A stretch of DNA of 64,000 nucleotides from Thiotrichaceae bacterium UBA7357 (GTDB taxonomy: Bacteria > Pseudomonadota > Gammaproteobacteria > Eutrophobiales > Eutrophobiaceae): the NCBI GenBank assembly GCA_002470825.1, contig DKOR01000035.1, positions 226,233 through 290,232 of the forward strand. The letters are read 5' to 3'. The first letter of the stretch is position 1. Each line of letters begins with the position of its first letter. The position numbers were made by a program, and so were the translations under genes. Shown one piece after another: positions 1 to 9,028 of this stretch. The notes below the pieces were generated by a model that worked only from the letters and a program-made list of their open reading frames with translations, had not been told where the DNA came from and searched no databases.

Positions 1-56
1 CTCTCAATCATTATTTTAAGACCTGATTTGAACTCGTTGGTGGTATAAGTCGCCAT
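1..56 (-). CDS. efp: Elongation factor P, N-terminal fragment (runs off the window)
   Basis: The reverse strand encodes ATG followed by ATYTTNEFKSGLKIMIE, which matches the conserved start of bacterial EF-P (E. coli begins MATYYSNDFRAGLKIM). Only 18 codons are inside the window. An AGAGGA ribosome-binding sequence lies a few bases upstream of the ATG at 54-56. EF-P relieves ribosome stalling at polyproline stretches. The lysine that is modified in this family lies beyond the window edge. The gene is divergent from epmB, whose product modifies EF-P, so the pairing supports both calls. Confidence 0.9.
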   Translation of the reverse strand, partial: MATYTTNEFKSGLKIMIE

Positions 57-247
57 TCTGTCCTCTTTCAAATATAGTTATTACATATAAGAATGTTGTG
101 AAAGCTGCTGAAGTAAGCTAAATAATTAGAATTCTCAGTTTATATAAATGCATAGGCATATTGAACCTACTTCAGCCATAATCTAAGTAGCACTAAAATC
201 ATCACACTTTCTAAAAGTGAAATATCATACATGGAACCTAATTAATA

Positions 248-1252
248 ATGCAGTCTTTATCTTGGCAAAAACAACTAGCACAATCAATACGACATCCCGC
301 TGATTTACTTGAATTTGTCGGTTTAGGACCTAGCTTGATTGGATATAGCCGACAAGCAATAACTCAATTCTCTGTCAAAGTGCCCCATGCTTTCGCCAAA
401 CGCATTAAAAAAAATGATCCAAACGATCCTATTTTACGCCAGATATTTCCATATAAAGCTGAAGATGATGAAGTAATTGATTACGTTAATGATCCTCTAG
501 CTGAATTAAATATTCAACCTGAACAAGGTTTATTACAAAAATATAATAATCGTGTTTTATTAATTACAACAGGTGCATGTGCTGTGCACTGTCGCTACTG
601 CTTCAGGAGACATTATCCTTATCAAGAGTCATCTGCAACAAGCAAACATTGGCAAGCATCGCTAGAGCACATCAAGAATGATTCAAGTATTGAAGAAGTA
701 ATACTCAGCGGAGGCGACCCTCTAACGTTATCAGATCAGCGTTTAGAAAAATTGTGTTCATCACTTGCAACAATTAAACATATAAAACGAATACGCTTCC
801 ATACAAGACTACCTGTTGTAATACCTGCGCGCATTACTACTGCATTACTCAATAACATAACAGGCAATGGCCAGTCGATAATCTTCGTTATACATACAAA
901 TCATGCAAACGAACTAGACAATACAGTTTCATTTGCTATTAAACGATTACAAGAATTTGGCATACTAGTTTTAAATCAGTCGGTGCTATTGAAAGGCATT
1001 AATGATTCTGTTGAAACATTAATTCATCTATCAGAACAACTTATCGAAAATAATGTTGTGCCCTATTACCTTCATATGTTGGATCCTATTGCTGGCGGAG
1101 CACACTATGATATACCACTTAAACAAGCTCAAGAGTTCATACAAGATATGCAGGATAGAGTCTCTGGCTATCTAATTCCTAAATTAGTAAAGGAAGAGAT
1201 TGGCACCGCAAGCAAAACATCAATGACTGATCAAGTCTTAAGTAAAACTTGA
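248..1252 (+). CDS. epmB: EF-P beta-lysylation protein EpmB (lysine 2,3-aminomutase family)
   Basis: 334-residue radical-SAM enzyme. The CxxxCxxC iron-sulfur motif is C111-AVH-C115-RY-C118, followed by FRRHYPYQ, typical of the lysine 2,3-aminomutase/YjeK family. SGGDPL further on is the usual SAM-contact motif. The family converts (S)-alpha-lysine to (R)-beta-lysine, which EpmA attaches to EF-P. The length matches E. coli EpmB (about 340 residues) and lacks the extra C-terminal domain of catabolic aminomutases. The divergent neighbour is efp. EpmA is not in this window. The ATG at 248 has no strong ribosome-binding sequence. Confidence 0.93.
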   Translation: MQSLSWQKQLAQSIRHPADLLEFVGLGPSLIGYSRQAITQFSVKVPHAFAKRIKKNDPNDPILRQIFPYKAEDDEVIDYVNDPLAELNIQPEQGLLQKYNNRVLLITTGACAVHCRYCFRRHYPYQESSATSKHWQASLEHIKNDSSIEEVILSGGDPLTLSDQRLEKLCSSLATIKHIKRIRFHTRLPVVIPARITTALLNNITGNGQSIIFVIHTNHANELDNTVSFAIKRLQEFGILVLNQSVLLKGINDSVETLIHLSEQLIENNVVPYYLHMLDPIAGGAHYDIPLKQAQEFIQDMQDRVSGYLIPKLVKEEIGTASKTSMTDQVLSKT

Positions 1253-1376
1253 TGCAGCCATCAATCAAGATGAGCACGAGGCATAGCTTTTCTTAATGCT
1301 AAAAAGTTTCAAAATTTTATAGCTCATCTTACAATCTACTTCTTGATATGAACTGTATCTTTCATAATTTTGTACA

Positions 1377-1991
1377 TTAATCGAATATAAAAAACTGCGG
1401 CATCTCTTCTGGAGGATCATTTTCCAATCCCCATACCTGACTCATCCTTACTGTCTCTTGTGTGTCTAAAACCCCACCCATATTTGTTGGGTGCAGGCCT
1501 TTCTTTTTCAAAACTGTCATGGAATCATTGGTGCCTCTTATGACAGTTTTTATACTTTCAAAATCTAGTGTATTTTCTAGTACTTTGTGAGCTAAACGTA
1601 TTCTAAAAAACGCTAAAATTGCATGCGCGGGTTCACTAGAAGGAATGCCCAATATTTTTGCTGCTTCACTAATGCGTCCGACTCCTTCTTCAATAACAGG
1701 CAGTTCAATCTTAACTGTATCTTTTGGCTCTTTGGGAATTTCAAGTATCGTATTAAAATCAAGATAGGCGAGATCATAAAGATCACCCATATCTTTAAAA
1801 GGATGGATATCAATAGATAAATATTTCAATGAGCATCCTGTTCCTTCAATATCTGCTTGTACAATACAAAACTGTATTGCCTCTTGCACAAAATCAATAA
1901 ACATTGAAACTTGCGCTTCTTCCTCGCCTTTAATTGGTACTCCAGCTACTTGCTCAAATTCTTTTTCTGAAAATGACGTCAATATGGTCAT
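1377..1991 (-). CDS. Conserved-looking hypothetical protein, 204 aa
   Basis: I do not recognise a family. The protein is acidic and predicted soluble, with no signal peptide or membrane segment. It mixes helical stretches around residues 10-45 with a basic helix near 125-160 containing FFRIRLAHKV. It ends in an acidic, proline-containing tail (ENDPPEEMPQFFIFD). The ORF is long relative to background and has normal base composition for the window, so it is probably a real gene. It is convergent with epmB, and the 124-bp gap between them contains a 9-bp inverted repeat (AAGATGAGC at 1267-1275, GCTCATCTT at 1322-1330). Start codon is ATG; the ribosome-binding site is weak. Confidence 0.65.
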   Translation of the reverse strand: MTILTSFSEKEFEQVAGVPIKGEEEAQVSMFIDFVQEAIQFCIVQADIEGTGCSLKYLSIDIHPFKDMGDLYDLAYLDFNTILEIPKEPKDTVKIELPVIEEGVGRISEAAKILGIPSSEPAHAILAFFRIRLAHKVLENTLDFESIKTVIRGTNDSMTVLKKKGLHPTNMGGVLDTQETVRMSQVWGLENDPPEEMPQFFIFD

Positions 1992-2134
1992 ACTTGTATT
2001 TAAACCTCAAAATTATTTATATTTTCAGTCTAATTCTAACGAGCCTTGGATATTCAGTACAGTATCCAATGATTCATAAATTAATCATCTGAGCCATTGT
2101 GGCTCCATTAAAAGCATTAATTTATCTTTTACGA

Positions 2135-2602
2135 TCATCGATTACCTTTATTATGTCTGTCATACATAACAATACTACCGGCTACTGCAACATTTAAAGA
2201 ATACTCTCCTGGGAGCTTTATCAAAGATTGACACTGTTTCAAAATCTGTGATGGCAAACCGCTTATTTCATTTCCCAATAAGTATATGGCTCTATCTGGA
2301 TGCTTAAACTCGTCTAACGGCATCGCAGCTTCGGTCATTTCTATAGCTACGAGTCTAGTTGAATACGGTAAATGTTCTTTTAACTCGTCAAATGTCTCGA
2401 AGTGATACAGTGGGATTCTAGTCCATGTCTTCGTTATGTCGCTTCCCTGATGCTTGTACTTTTTATTGACAGTAAATATAAAGCTCGCACCTAACAAGTA
2501 TGCTGAACGCCATAGCGTCCCTATGTTTATTTCATCACTGTTATTTAGAATTCCTATTCCAAAAAAACCATAATCATTTTTCAGTTCTTTTACTCGTGAC
2601 AT
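2135..2602 (-). CDS. TrmH-family (SPOUT) RNA 2'-O-methyltransferase
   Basis: 155 residues, the size of a stand-alone SPOUT catalytic domain. N-terminal NSDEINIGTLWRSAYLLGA matches the family's N-x-G-x-x-x-R-x-A region (motif 1). YLLGNEISGLP near residues 107-117 is motif 2, and SLNVAVAGSIVMYDR near 135-149 is motif 3; together they form the trefoil-knot SAM site. The family methylates ribose 2'-OH groups in tRNA or rRNA. The exact substrate cannot be told from sequence: it lacks the N-terminal substrate domain of RlmB/TsnR and the extension of TrmH proper. It stands alone on the reverse strand. Confidence 0.85.
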   Translation of the reverse strand: MSRVKELKNDYGFFGIGILNNSDEINIGTLWRSAYLLGASFIFTVNKKYKHQGSDITKTWTRIPLYHFETFDELKEHLPYSTRLVAIEMTEAAMPLDEFKHPDRAIYLLGNEISGLPSQILKQCQSLIKLPGEYSLNVAVAGSIVMYDRHNKGNR

Positions 2603-2872
2603 CTAGAATTATAACTCATCTTTATACGTCATAATAAATCATCATTTACAAAAACATCTGCTCTAATAAGTAATAGTATTAATAAAGATATCGTATATAG
2701 CTATCAGTCATTCGGTATACATTTTCGATTTTGCATCAAATTTATTGCTTTCGTTAGAGAAAAACATGAAATATGTTAGTAATGAATAAATTTAGCATTA
2801 CTTTCGTACTTCCGTGAACTTTTCTCTCATCTTACTGGTAACTAACCAATGAACATCTGTATTTATATCAGG

Positions 2873-3718
2873 CTAAACAAGCACATGATTTGTCCAATTT
2901 GGATGTTCATCGGCGCGCTTTATCATATCTCGAAGTACATCATGTGATCTTTTCAATTTCACATAAGGATCCCCCCCCTCCTCCCAACCAAGATACCCAA
3001 ACATGCCTTCATAACCTTTGTTCTTTAAGGCTCCAATAATTGCAAAGTTATCTAATTCGCCAACATCTAAAGGTTCTACTGTGGCTACACCTGCGAATCC
3101 TAGTGGGCTTTGACGACTGCCTGACAAATGTACTTTGCGTAAATAGGGATAAATCTCATTAAGAACATGAACTGGGCTACCCCCTTCTAATGCATACCAA
3201 TGAAAGCTTGTGAAAACAATTCCAAGATTTGGATGGTTGATTTTCTTACACAAGCGCACCGCATCACTATGTTTTTCAAGCCAAAATTTGATGTGCGTAT
3301 ATAAAAGTATCTCAATACCTCGACGTTCACATATTTTCAAAGCCAGTTTTAACCAATCACACACAGGCTTATCTCCTTGTGTAGAAGACGGAGATATATC
3401 TTCGCCAGCACTGCGTATAGAAAGATCTATTTGAGTACATCCCTCGATATTATCCAATAACGTTAGAATGCCGCTATTCTGCGGGTGATCTATCGAATAA
3501 TCTAAATCAAGTACAATATAAATACCCGTCGCATCAAGGCCATGCTTTTTTTTAACTGTAGCTAGTACATCTGCAGTTTGCCAACGTGTTCCGTCCCAGA
3601 TGGACCGATGAATGCCATCATAGCCAATCTCTTTAACCATTTCACATTGTGCATCAAAATTATAGACTCCTTGAGTGTTGTAAAAAGAAAAATCCATAGC
3701 ATAAATTTTATTAATCAT
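2873..3718 (-). CDS. Sugar phosphate isomerase/epimerase-like TIM-barrel protein
   Basis: 281 residues resembling the AP-endonuclease-2/xylose-isomerase-like TIM-barrel family: MVKEIGYDGIHRSIWDG near the N-terminus, a strand with GIYIVLDL, RGIEILLYTHIKFWLE, NLGIVFTSFHWY and YPYLRKVHLSGSR. These are the strands that normally carry metal ligands, though not every ligand is the usual residue. The reaction is unknown. A GAGGAAAAG ribosome-binding sequence sits directly before the ATG. It is the last gene of a three-gene reverse unit with a luciferase-like oxidoreductase (24-bp gap) and a Tat-targeted amidohydrolase. A run of eight C bases within the gene (G on the coding strand, about 2971-2978) is unusual in this AT-rich DNA. 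Confidence 0.75.
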   Translation of the reverse strand: MINKIYAMDFSFYNTQGVYNFDAQCEMVKEIGYDGIHRSIWDGTRWQTADVLATVKKKHGLDATGIYIVLDLDYSIDHPQNSGILTLLDNIEGCTQIDLSIRSAGEDISPSSTQGDKPVCDWLKLALKICERRGIEILLYTHIKFWLEKHSDAVRLCKKINHPNLGIVFTSFHWYALEGGSPVHVLNEIYPYLRKVHLSGSRQSPLGFAGVATVEPLDVGELDNFAIIGALKNKGYEGMFGYLGWEEGGDPYVKLKRSHDVLRDMIKRADEHPNWTNHVLV

Positions 3719-3742
3719 CTTTTCCTCTTCGTTTATAAAAAT

Positions 3743-4714
3743 TTAATTACTAATTTTAAAATAAGGCAGCACAGTTTCACCAATTTCTGCGATAACTTCT
3801 TCAGCAGGTCGCTTGCCTATTTTAAGATTTAAAGCGACATGGTTTACTCCAATGAGCCGGCATTGTTCTAAAAAATCAATCAATGCTTTAGTGCCGCTTC
3901 TAAACCCAAGATGTATTGGCGTAGGTGCTTCGTCAGAGTTTTCACTTAAATCAATATAAAATGATTGGACAAATGGTTTAAATTCTTGATTTGCATTTTT
4001 TTTCAATTCTTCGTGCCATTGTTTAATTATATTTGTTTGCTGATTGATTGGCCGTGGATAAGTGATCCAACCATCGGCATTAGCTGCTATCCAGGCTAAG
4101 CTCTGTTGACTATTTCCGGTAACCAGAAACGGTAATTTACCAACGGCTTTAGGAATCATATCCGCCATACCTTTTAATATTGATGCTTGACTTTGAATAT
4201 GCGGAAAACTTTCTTCCAAAGACTGTTTCATCACTTTGAAGTGATCTTTGAACCTTTCGCCTCTTGTTTCAATATTAATGTTAAATGCAGGGAATTCAAC
4301 AGGTCTGTCTCCAGAGGCAACTCCTAGCACTAATCTACCATTTGACAATTGATCTACAGACGCAGCAGCTTTAGCTGTGTGTATTGGATGCCGAATCGGT
4401 AAAATAACCGAACCTGTCGCAAGAGCAATATTTCTAGTCTGTGCAGCTATCCAACTAAGATAAACCCATACATCGAAGATTTGACCAACATCATTAAAAC
4501 TTGGGTCACGTAATGGTACATCTCTAAACCATAGTGCCGCATAACCTAGCTTTTCAGTTAATTTAGCCAGTCGTTCTTGATCTTTCATTTCAGGAATATC
4601 ACTCTCAAATGATTCAAGTGGAAAAAAAATTCCTAGCGACAATTTATTTTCAACAAACATGCGTTTAAATCCATTTCCGAATTCAATGGGTGCTGGCAAA
4701 TTTACTTCAAACAC
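3743..4714 (-). CDS. Luciferase-like monooxygenase (LLM class flavin-dependent oxidoreductase)
   Basis: 323 residues with the family's landmarks: LGIFFPLESFE at the N-terminus, KLGYAALWFRDVPLRDP, IALATGSVILPIRHP, and SNGRLVLGVASGDRPVEF, the phosphate-binding loop for FMN or F420. The C-terminal helix VNHVALNLKIG is also typical. It resembles the LLM subgroup that acts on small molecules using FMNH2 or F420; the substrate is unknown. The start is a GTG at 4712-4714 with AGGAG eight bases upstream, which I prefer because no earlier in-frame start has such a site. It lies between the amidohydrolase and the TIM-barrel gene with 26- and 24-bp gaps, so probably one transcript. Confidence 0.85.
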   Translation of the reverse strand: MFEVNLPAPIEFGNGFKRMFVENKLSLGIFFPLESFESDIPEMKDQERLAKLTEKLGYAALWFRDVPLRDPSFNDVGQIFDVWVYLSWIAAQTRNIALATGSVILPIRHPIHTAKAAASVDQLSNGRLVLGVASGDRPVEFPAFNINIETRGERFKDHFKVMKQSLEESFPHIQSQASILKGMADMIPKAVGKLPFLVTGNSQQSLAWIAANADGWITYPRPINQQTNIIKQWHEELKKNANQEFKPFVQSFYIDLSENSDEAPTPIHLGFRSGTKALIDFLEQCRLIGVNHVALNLKIGKRPAEEVIAEIGETVLPYFKISN

Positions 4715-4740
4715 AAAGAGCTCCTATATATTTTTAAATA

Positions 4741-6231
4741 TTAAATTATATATCCATAACGTTCATTATCACGGAGCTTGAAATTATTTGTGAATTTTTG
4801 CTTTAGCCCCGTAATGACATCATTTTTAACTGCTTGCATTGCCACGGTAGGATCAAACTTATAAAGCTTTGACGTATTCAATCCAAAGATATTATTTTTT
4901 ACTATCCCATCTGCTGGACCTAATGGGGCAAACCCGTGTTTCTTTTGCATGTCTTCTGGGATCTCTAATCGACGCAAAGCTTCAATCTGCCATTGGGGCG
5001 ATCCATACCAAACAGAATCTGTTCCCCATACGACATGATCATCACCAAGACCTTTTATGAGAGTTCCTAATAAAGCGGCTGCAAAACGTGGGTTGGCTGT
5101 TGCTGAATTAGCAAAACAAGTTCCTAAGTCAGCATATACATTGTCAACTCCATATTCTTCCGGTATGTGCGCTAAATCACTAGCCCATTTTATTTCGCCA
5201 GTTGCTTCAAACTCAGCTAATGCTTTATCTGGTAATTCAAAAGCAGGTCGTAAGCAAGCATGATAAATAATGAAATTCATTTCCGGCCAGTCTTTTGCTG
5301 CTTTACCAATATCCCAGGCTGAAGCATGTTTCCAGACTTCAGGCCAGCTTGTTTCATAGTCGGCCGGCATCAAACCCTTATGTATTGCCAGATTCGTAAT
5401 CCCAGCCTTTACTGCCTTTTCATAAAAGGGATACATCAATTCTTCATCATCTAAACGCCATGGATATTTTGTGGTCGACGTTAGTGGATCACCAATGGTA
5501 TAGGCTTTCCATGAGTCTGTATGCCCAGACTCAAGAACTTTATCAACCTCATCCATCCAGCCATCTTGTTTCGGTGTGATAACAAAATGGCCATACATAC
5601 GCCGAGTTCCTGCTAGCTTATTAATAGATTCCACAGCGTCATGAATCTGATCATTGGCTAAAAACCACCAGCTAGGATCATCAAAAGGTGCCCCACTCAA
5701 TAATGCAACTTTAGTATCACTATTCAAAAATATTTGCCGAATATAATTTTGAAATTTTAAATCGCTTAATGATATCTGCTCTCTGGTTAAGCCTGCTCCC
5801 CAATGGTCTGCTGCAAAACGCGGTAGATTTAATAAGCCATCAGCTTTGAAATCATCGTGAACAAAATGAGTTTGATCATCAAAAATAAATTGATCTTGTA
5901 GGGAGTTAGCACGCGCTATTGCTTGTTCTGGCTCTGCTGCCTCAACGTTATTGACCATAAACATGGTTCCAAAAACTTCATTCATCGCTAAGAAAGCAGC
6001 TGCCATGCCTGAGGCACTCCCAAGGAATTCTCGACGACTAAGTCCTTGTTTTTTTCCATAATCATCAGCTAATTGCTTTATACGTGCTTCTACCTGAGAT
6101 TGTTCTTTTGTTTGTGCTGAGGGGGTGAATTCTCCGTTCGATATAATTTGAGTAGGTACAGGAGAAGGGAATGCTTCAGTTTGCGCAGATCTAAATTGTT
6201 TTAATTCTTCATCAGTAAATATTTGTGTCAT
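4741..6231 (-). CDS. Amidohydrolase-family protein with Tat signal (exported metal-dependent hydrolase/decarboxylase-like)
   Basis: 496 residues. A twin-arginine motif SRREFLGSASG followed by a hydrophobic stretch and an AEA-type cleavage site (around residues 64-98) predicts export by Tat. It is preceded by an unusually long, hydrophilic n-region of about 60 residues. The mature part resembles the amidohydrolase_2/ACMSD-type TIM barrel: QTHFVHDDF at the first strand, NFIIYHACLRP, VYADLGTCFANS, and WGTDSVWYGSPQWQ containing the late catalytic Asp. Substrate unknown. GGGAG precedes the ATG. It is the first gene of the three-gene unit; cytosolic partners and an exported hydrolase in one operon suggest uptake and breakdown of a compound first attacked in the periplasm (inference). 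Confidence 0.8.
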   Translation of the reverse strand: MTQIFTDEELKQFRSAQTEAFPSPVPTQIISNGEFTPSAQTKEQSQVEARIKQLADDYGKKQGLSRREFLGSASGMAAAFLAMNEVFGTMFMVNNVEAAEPEQAIARANSLQDQFIFDDQTHFVHDDFKADGLLNLPRFAADHWGAGLTREQISLSDLKFQNYIRQIFLNSDTKVALLSGAPFDDPSWWFLANDQIHDAVESINKLAGTRRMYGHFVITPKQDGWMDEVDKVLESGHTDSWKAYTIGDPLTSTTKYPWRLDDEELMYPFYEKAVKAGITNLAIHKGLMPADYETSWPEVWKHASAWDIGKAAKDWPEMNFIIYHACLRPAFELPDKALAEFEATGEIKWASDLAHIPEEYGVDNVYADLGTCFANSATANPRFAAALLGTLIKGLGDDHVVWGTDSVWYGSPQWQIEALRRLEIPEDMQKKHGFAPLGPADGIVKNNIFGLNTSKLYKFDPTVAMQAVKNDVITGLKQKFTNNFKLRDNERYGYII

Positions 6232-6380
6232 GCTCGACTCCCATAGATAATAATTGATTTAGGATATCTCTCTATACTAAGTTAGTATATTTTTTTTAAA
6301 ATTATATTTAATCTCTCACTTATAAATCAATGAGTCTTAGAATAAAAAAATCGTTGCGCATAAACAACATAGATTAAAAC

Positions 6381-7031
6381 ATGAAATTATTTTCACACCT
6401 ACCTTTATTCGCTTTAAGCGGATTAATGATCATCTCTTCTTCAGTTCAGTCTGAAATTAATATGGAAATACAACAAGTACAAAAAGAATGGGCAAGAATC
6501 AAATATACACTAGATAAGAAACAACATGAGAGCTCTCTAGAAAATCTAGCATTGAAAGCCACCTCAATTCGGAAACTTCAACCGAATAATGCTGATGCTC
6601 ATCTATGGGAAGGGATAGTTTTATCAACTTATAGTGGTGCTATTGGCACTTTAAGAGCACTAGGTCCGGTTACCGAATCTCGAGATGCTTTAAAACAATC
6701 TCTAAGAATTAATCCTAAAGCATCAAAAGGTGCCGCCAATACATATCTTGGTACCTTATATTTCCTAGTCCCCGAATGGCCCATTGCCTTTGGCGATCTT
6801 GACCTTGCAAAAGAACATCTTGATAAGGCTATTACCCTTAACCCTGATGATATTGACGCTAATTTTTACTATGGCGATTTTCTAAATGAAAAAAAAGAGT
6901 ATAAACAAGCAGTAGTGTTTTATAAAAAAGCGCTTTCTGCACCCGCCCGCCCAGGGCGTGAAGTCGCTGACGAAGGACGTCGGACTGAAGCTGCAGAACG
7001 TCTTGAAAAAGTGTTGGAAAAACTCAAATAA
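6381..7031 (+). CDS. Secreted TPR-repeat protein
   Basis: 216 residues with an N-terminal signal peptide (KLFSHLPLFALSGLMIISSS, cleavage probably after VQS). The rest contains tetratricopeptide-like repeats: NADAHLWEGIVLSTY, an ALKQSLRINPKAS helix pair, AKEHLDKAITLNPDDIDANF, and EKKEYKQAVVFYKKAL near the C-terminus. TPR proteins act as protein-protein scaffolds, so a periplasmic assembly role is plausible but unproven. It is divergent from the Tat amidohydrolase upstream and convergent with the PQQ enzyme downstream (94-bp gap). Base composition is like its neighbours. Confidence 0.75.
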   Translation: MKLFSHLPLFALSGLMIISSSVQSEINMEIQQVQKEWARIKYTLDKKQHESSLENLALKATSIRKLQPNNADAHLWEGIVLSTYSGAIGTLRALGPVTESRDALKQSLRINPKASKGAANTYLGTLYFLVPEWPIAFGDLDLAKEHLDKAITLNPDDIDANFYYGDFLNEKKEYKQAVVFYKKALSAPARPGREVADEGRRTEAAERLEKVLEKLK

Positions 7032-7125
7032 GCCTTTTAAATAAAACCGGGCCTTGTATAAGTATCCAGTTTTATATTACAGCCTGCTAAAGCAATATAC
7101 GAACTAACAGCATTACGCCATAATA

Positions 7126-8949
7126 TTATTTAAGCTTAAAGACTAATATCTCATCACCCATAGTATATTTAAATAATCCGCTGCCACCAGAAGCAACAGC
7201 GATATATTGTGTGCCATTGAGTTTATAGGTTATCGGAGGCGCATTAACGCCATATTGACTCTTGTATTGCCAAAGTAGTTTTCCCGACTTAGCTTCGTAC
7301 GCATTAAAATTACCGCTTCCCTCACCGGCAAACAGAAGACCACCTGCAGTCGTCATAACACCACCAACCATAGGCTGATCTGTTTTAACCTCCCACTTAA
7401 TTTTACCGGTAGTTAGATCAACTGAAGTTATGTTGCCCCAGGTTGGATCTGTTGTTGGTTTGAAGAAGGTAAAACTATCCCAGGGCTTACCTGGTTCAGG
7501 CATCAATTTTTTAGTATAAAATTTAGCGACGGTATAAATACCTGCAATAAACATAGAATTTAATTCTGGATGATACGCTGCTGGAGACCAAGTCGTTGCA
7601 CCAAAAGTACTTGGAGCAATTCGCACTCCCTCTTCTGTTGGTCTGGCGAATAGATTTTCCTGTGGCACAAAAGCATCTGAACGCATAAGTAATTCACCTG
7701 TTGCTCTATTATGAACATACAACCAACCAACTTTACTTGCTTGTGAGACTGCCTTTATGGTTTTTCCGCCTTTTATAAAATCGAACAAGACTGGCGGACT
7801 AGCAACATCATATCCCCATCGATCGTGAGGCACTTGCTGATAAGCCCATTTAAGTTTACCGGTATTCACGTCGACTGCGACTAGACTAACCGTATTTCGA
7901 CTATCGCCAGGTCGGGTCGAATCTTCCATCTGAGGTGATGGGTTGCCTGTTCCAAAATAAAGCAAGCCTAATTCTGTATCTATTGCCGGTGTTGTCCAAA
8001 TAGAACCGCCACCTAATTTCCAGGAATCTTTATATTTCTTATAATTTTCTTTTTCTTTTTTAATATCACGATTGAAACTCTCACCACCTGATGCAGTTTC
8101 AATCCAATCACCGGCCCAGTCTTCTTCAGAAGAGCTGTACCAACGCCATATTTCGTCACCAGTATTAACATCGTAAGCCACCATGAATCCACGCAAGCCG
8201 TGTCCACCTCCAGAAAAGCCACCTACAGCCAATGTTGATTTACCATCCTGCTCTACCTCCATATGCAAACCGTAACCGGCACCAGTGATGCCGACAAAAA
8301 CTTTACCATCGAAAACTTGAGGCGCGAGACTCGCGCTGTGTCCAGATGCGCCTGTCATTACAGCACCCTTTAATTCTTCCATACTAGTAATCGGGTTCAT
8401 TTCTTCATCGACGCCTGAGTTTGGATCTGAAATAGGGACATCCCATAATCTCTTACCGGTCTTTTGATCTAATGCGATTAAACGAGCATCAATTGTAACG
8501 GTAAATACTTTGCCATCTGAGACAGCAGGGCCTCGATTCGATGGGCCACAACAAAACATATCACCATTCAAATCATGTTCGTAACGCCAGATTTCATTTC
8601 CTGTCAGCGCATCCATTGAAATAACATCATTCAGAGGCGTGGTAATAAACATAACACCATCAACGACGATAGGGCTTGTTTGAAAGGTTTTCTTAATGCC
8701 AGTTTGATAAGACCATGCGAGTTCTAATTGCTCAACATTTTCGGTAGTGATCTGGTTCAGCTCGCTAAAACGATGATTTTCATAATTGTTCCCGTACTTT
8801 GCCCAGTCTACTGAATCACTATTACTTGAATTTGTAACTTCAATATGAGTGATTTTAGCTTCGTCTTTATCTGAACATGCTGACAAAGAAAAGATAAATA
8901 ATGTGTAAATTATGATTTTTAAAACTAGCTTACGATGATAGCTTTTCAT
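7126..8949 (-). CDS. PQQ-dependent dehydrogenase-like lipoprotein with altered active-site residues
   Basis: 607 residues. The N-terminus has a lipobox (FSLSAC, lipidated Cys about residue 25), so the protein is probably membrane-anchored facing the periplasm. An eight-bladed quinoprotein propeller follows, with repeated tryptophan-docking motifs (ALTGNEIWRY, QKTGKRLW, NTGDEIWRW, TTGKIKWEV, KSGKLLWQY). The adjacent-cysteine pair (FCCGPSNRG) that stacks on PQQ is present, as is the metal-ligand Asn in FGTGNPSP. The position of the catalytic Asp (HDEWD in methanol dehydrogenase) reads HDRWGYD, so it is Gly; the metal-ligand Glu (SGAE) also aligns with Gly (TGAGYG or SGGGHG). It could be a divergent enzyme or a non-catalytic PQQ-binding protein. 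Convergent with the TPR gene. Confidence 0.8.
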   Translation of the reverse strand: MKSYHRKLVLKIIIYTLFIFSLSACSDKDEAKITHIEVTNSSNSDSVDWAKYGNNYENHRFSELNQITTENVEQLELAWSYQTGIKKTFQTSPIVVDGVMFITTPLNDVISMDALTGNEIWRYEHDLNGDMFCCGPSNRGPAVSDGKVFTVTIDARLIALDQKTGKRLWDVPISDPNSGVDEEMNPITSMEELKGAVMTGASGHSASLAPQVFDGKVFVGITGAGYGLHMEVEQDGKSTLAVGGFSGGGHGLRGFMVAYDVNTGDEIWRWYSSSEEDWAGDWIETASGGESFNRDIKKEKENYKKYKDSWKLGGGSIWTTPAIDTELGLLYFGTGNPSPQMEDSTRPGDSRNTVSLVAVDVNTGKLKWAYQQVPHDRWGYDVASPPVLFDFIKGGKTIKAVSQASKVGWLYVHNRATGELLMRSDAFVPQENLFARPTEEGVRIAPSTFGATTWSPAAYHPELNSMFIAGIYTVAKFYTKKLMPEPGKPWDSFTFFKPTTDPTWGNITSVDLTTGKIKWEVKTDQPMVGGVMTTAGGLLFAGEGSGNFNAYEAKSGKLLWQYKSQYGVNAPPITYKLNGTQYIAVASGGSGLFKYTMGDEILVFKLK

Positions 8950-9028
8950 ATCTTATATGTAACCCAATGTTGTGAGTAAGTGAGGTTAATTGATAATTTT
9001 GTTTTTTTACTACCTTATAGGCTGTCAG

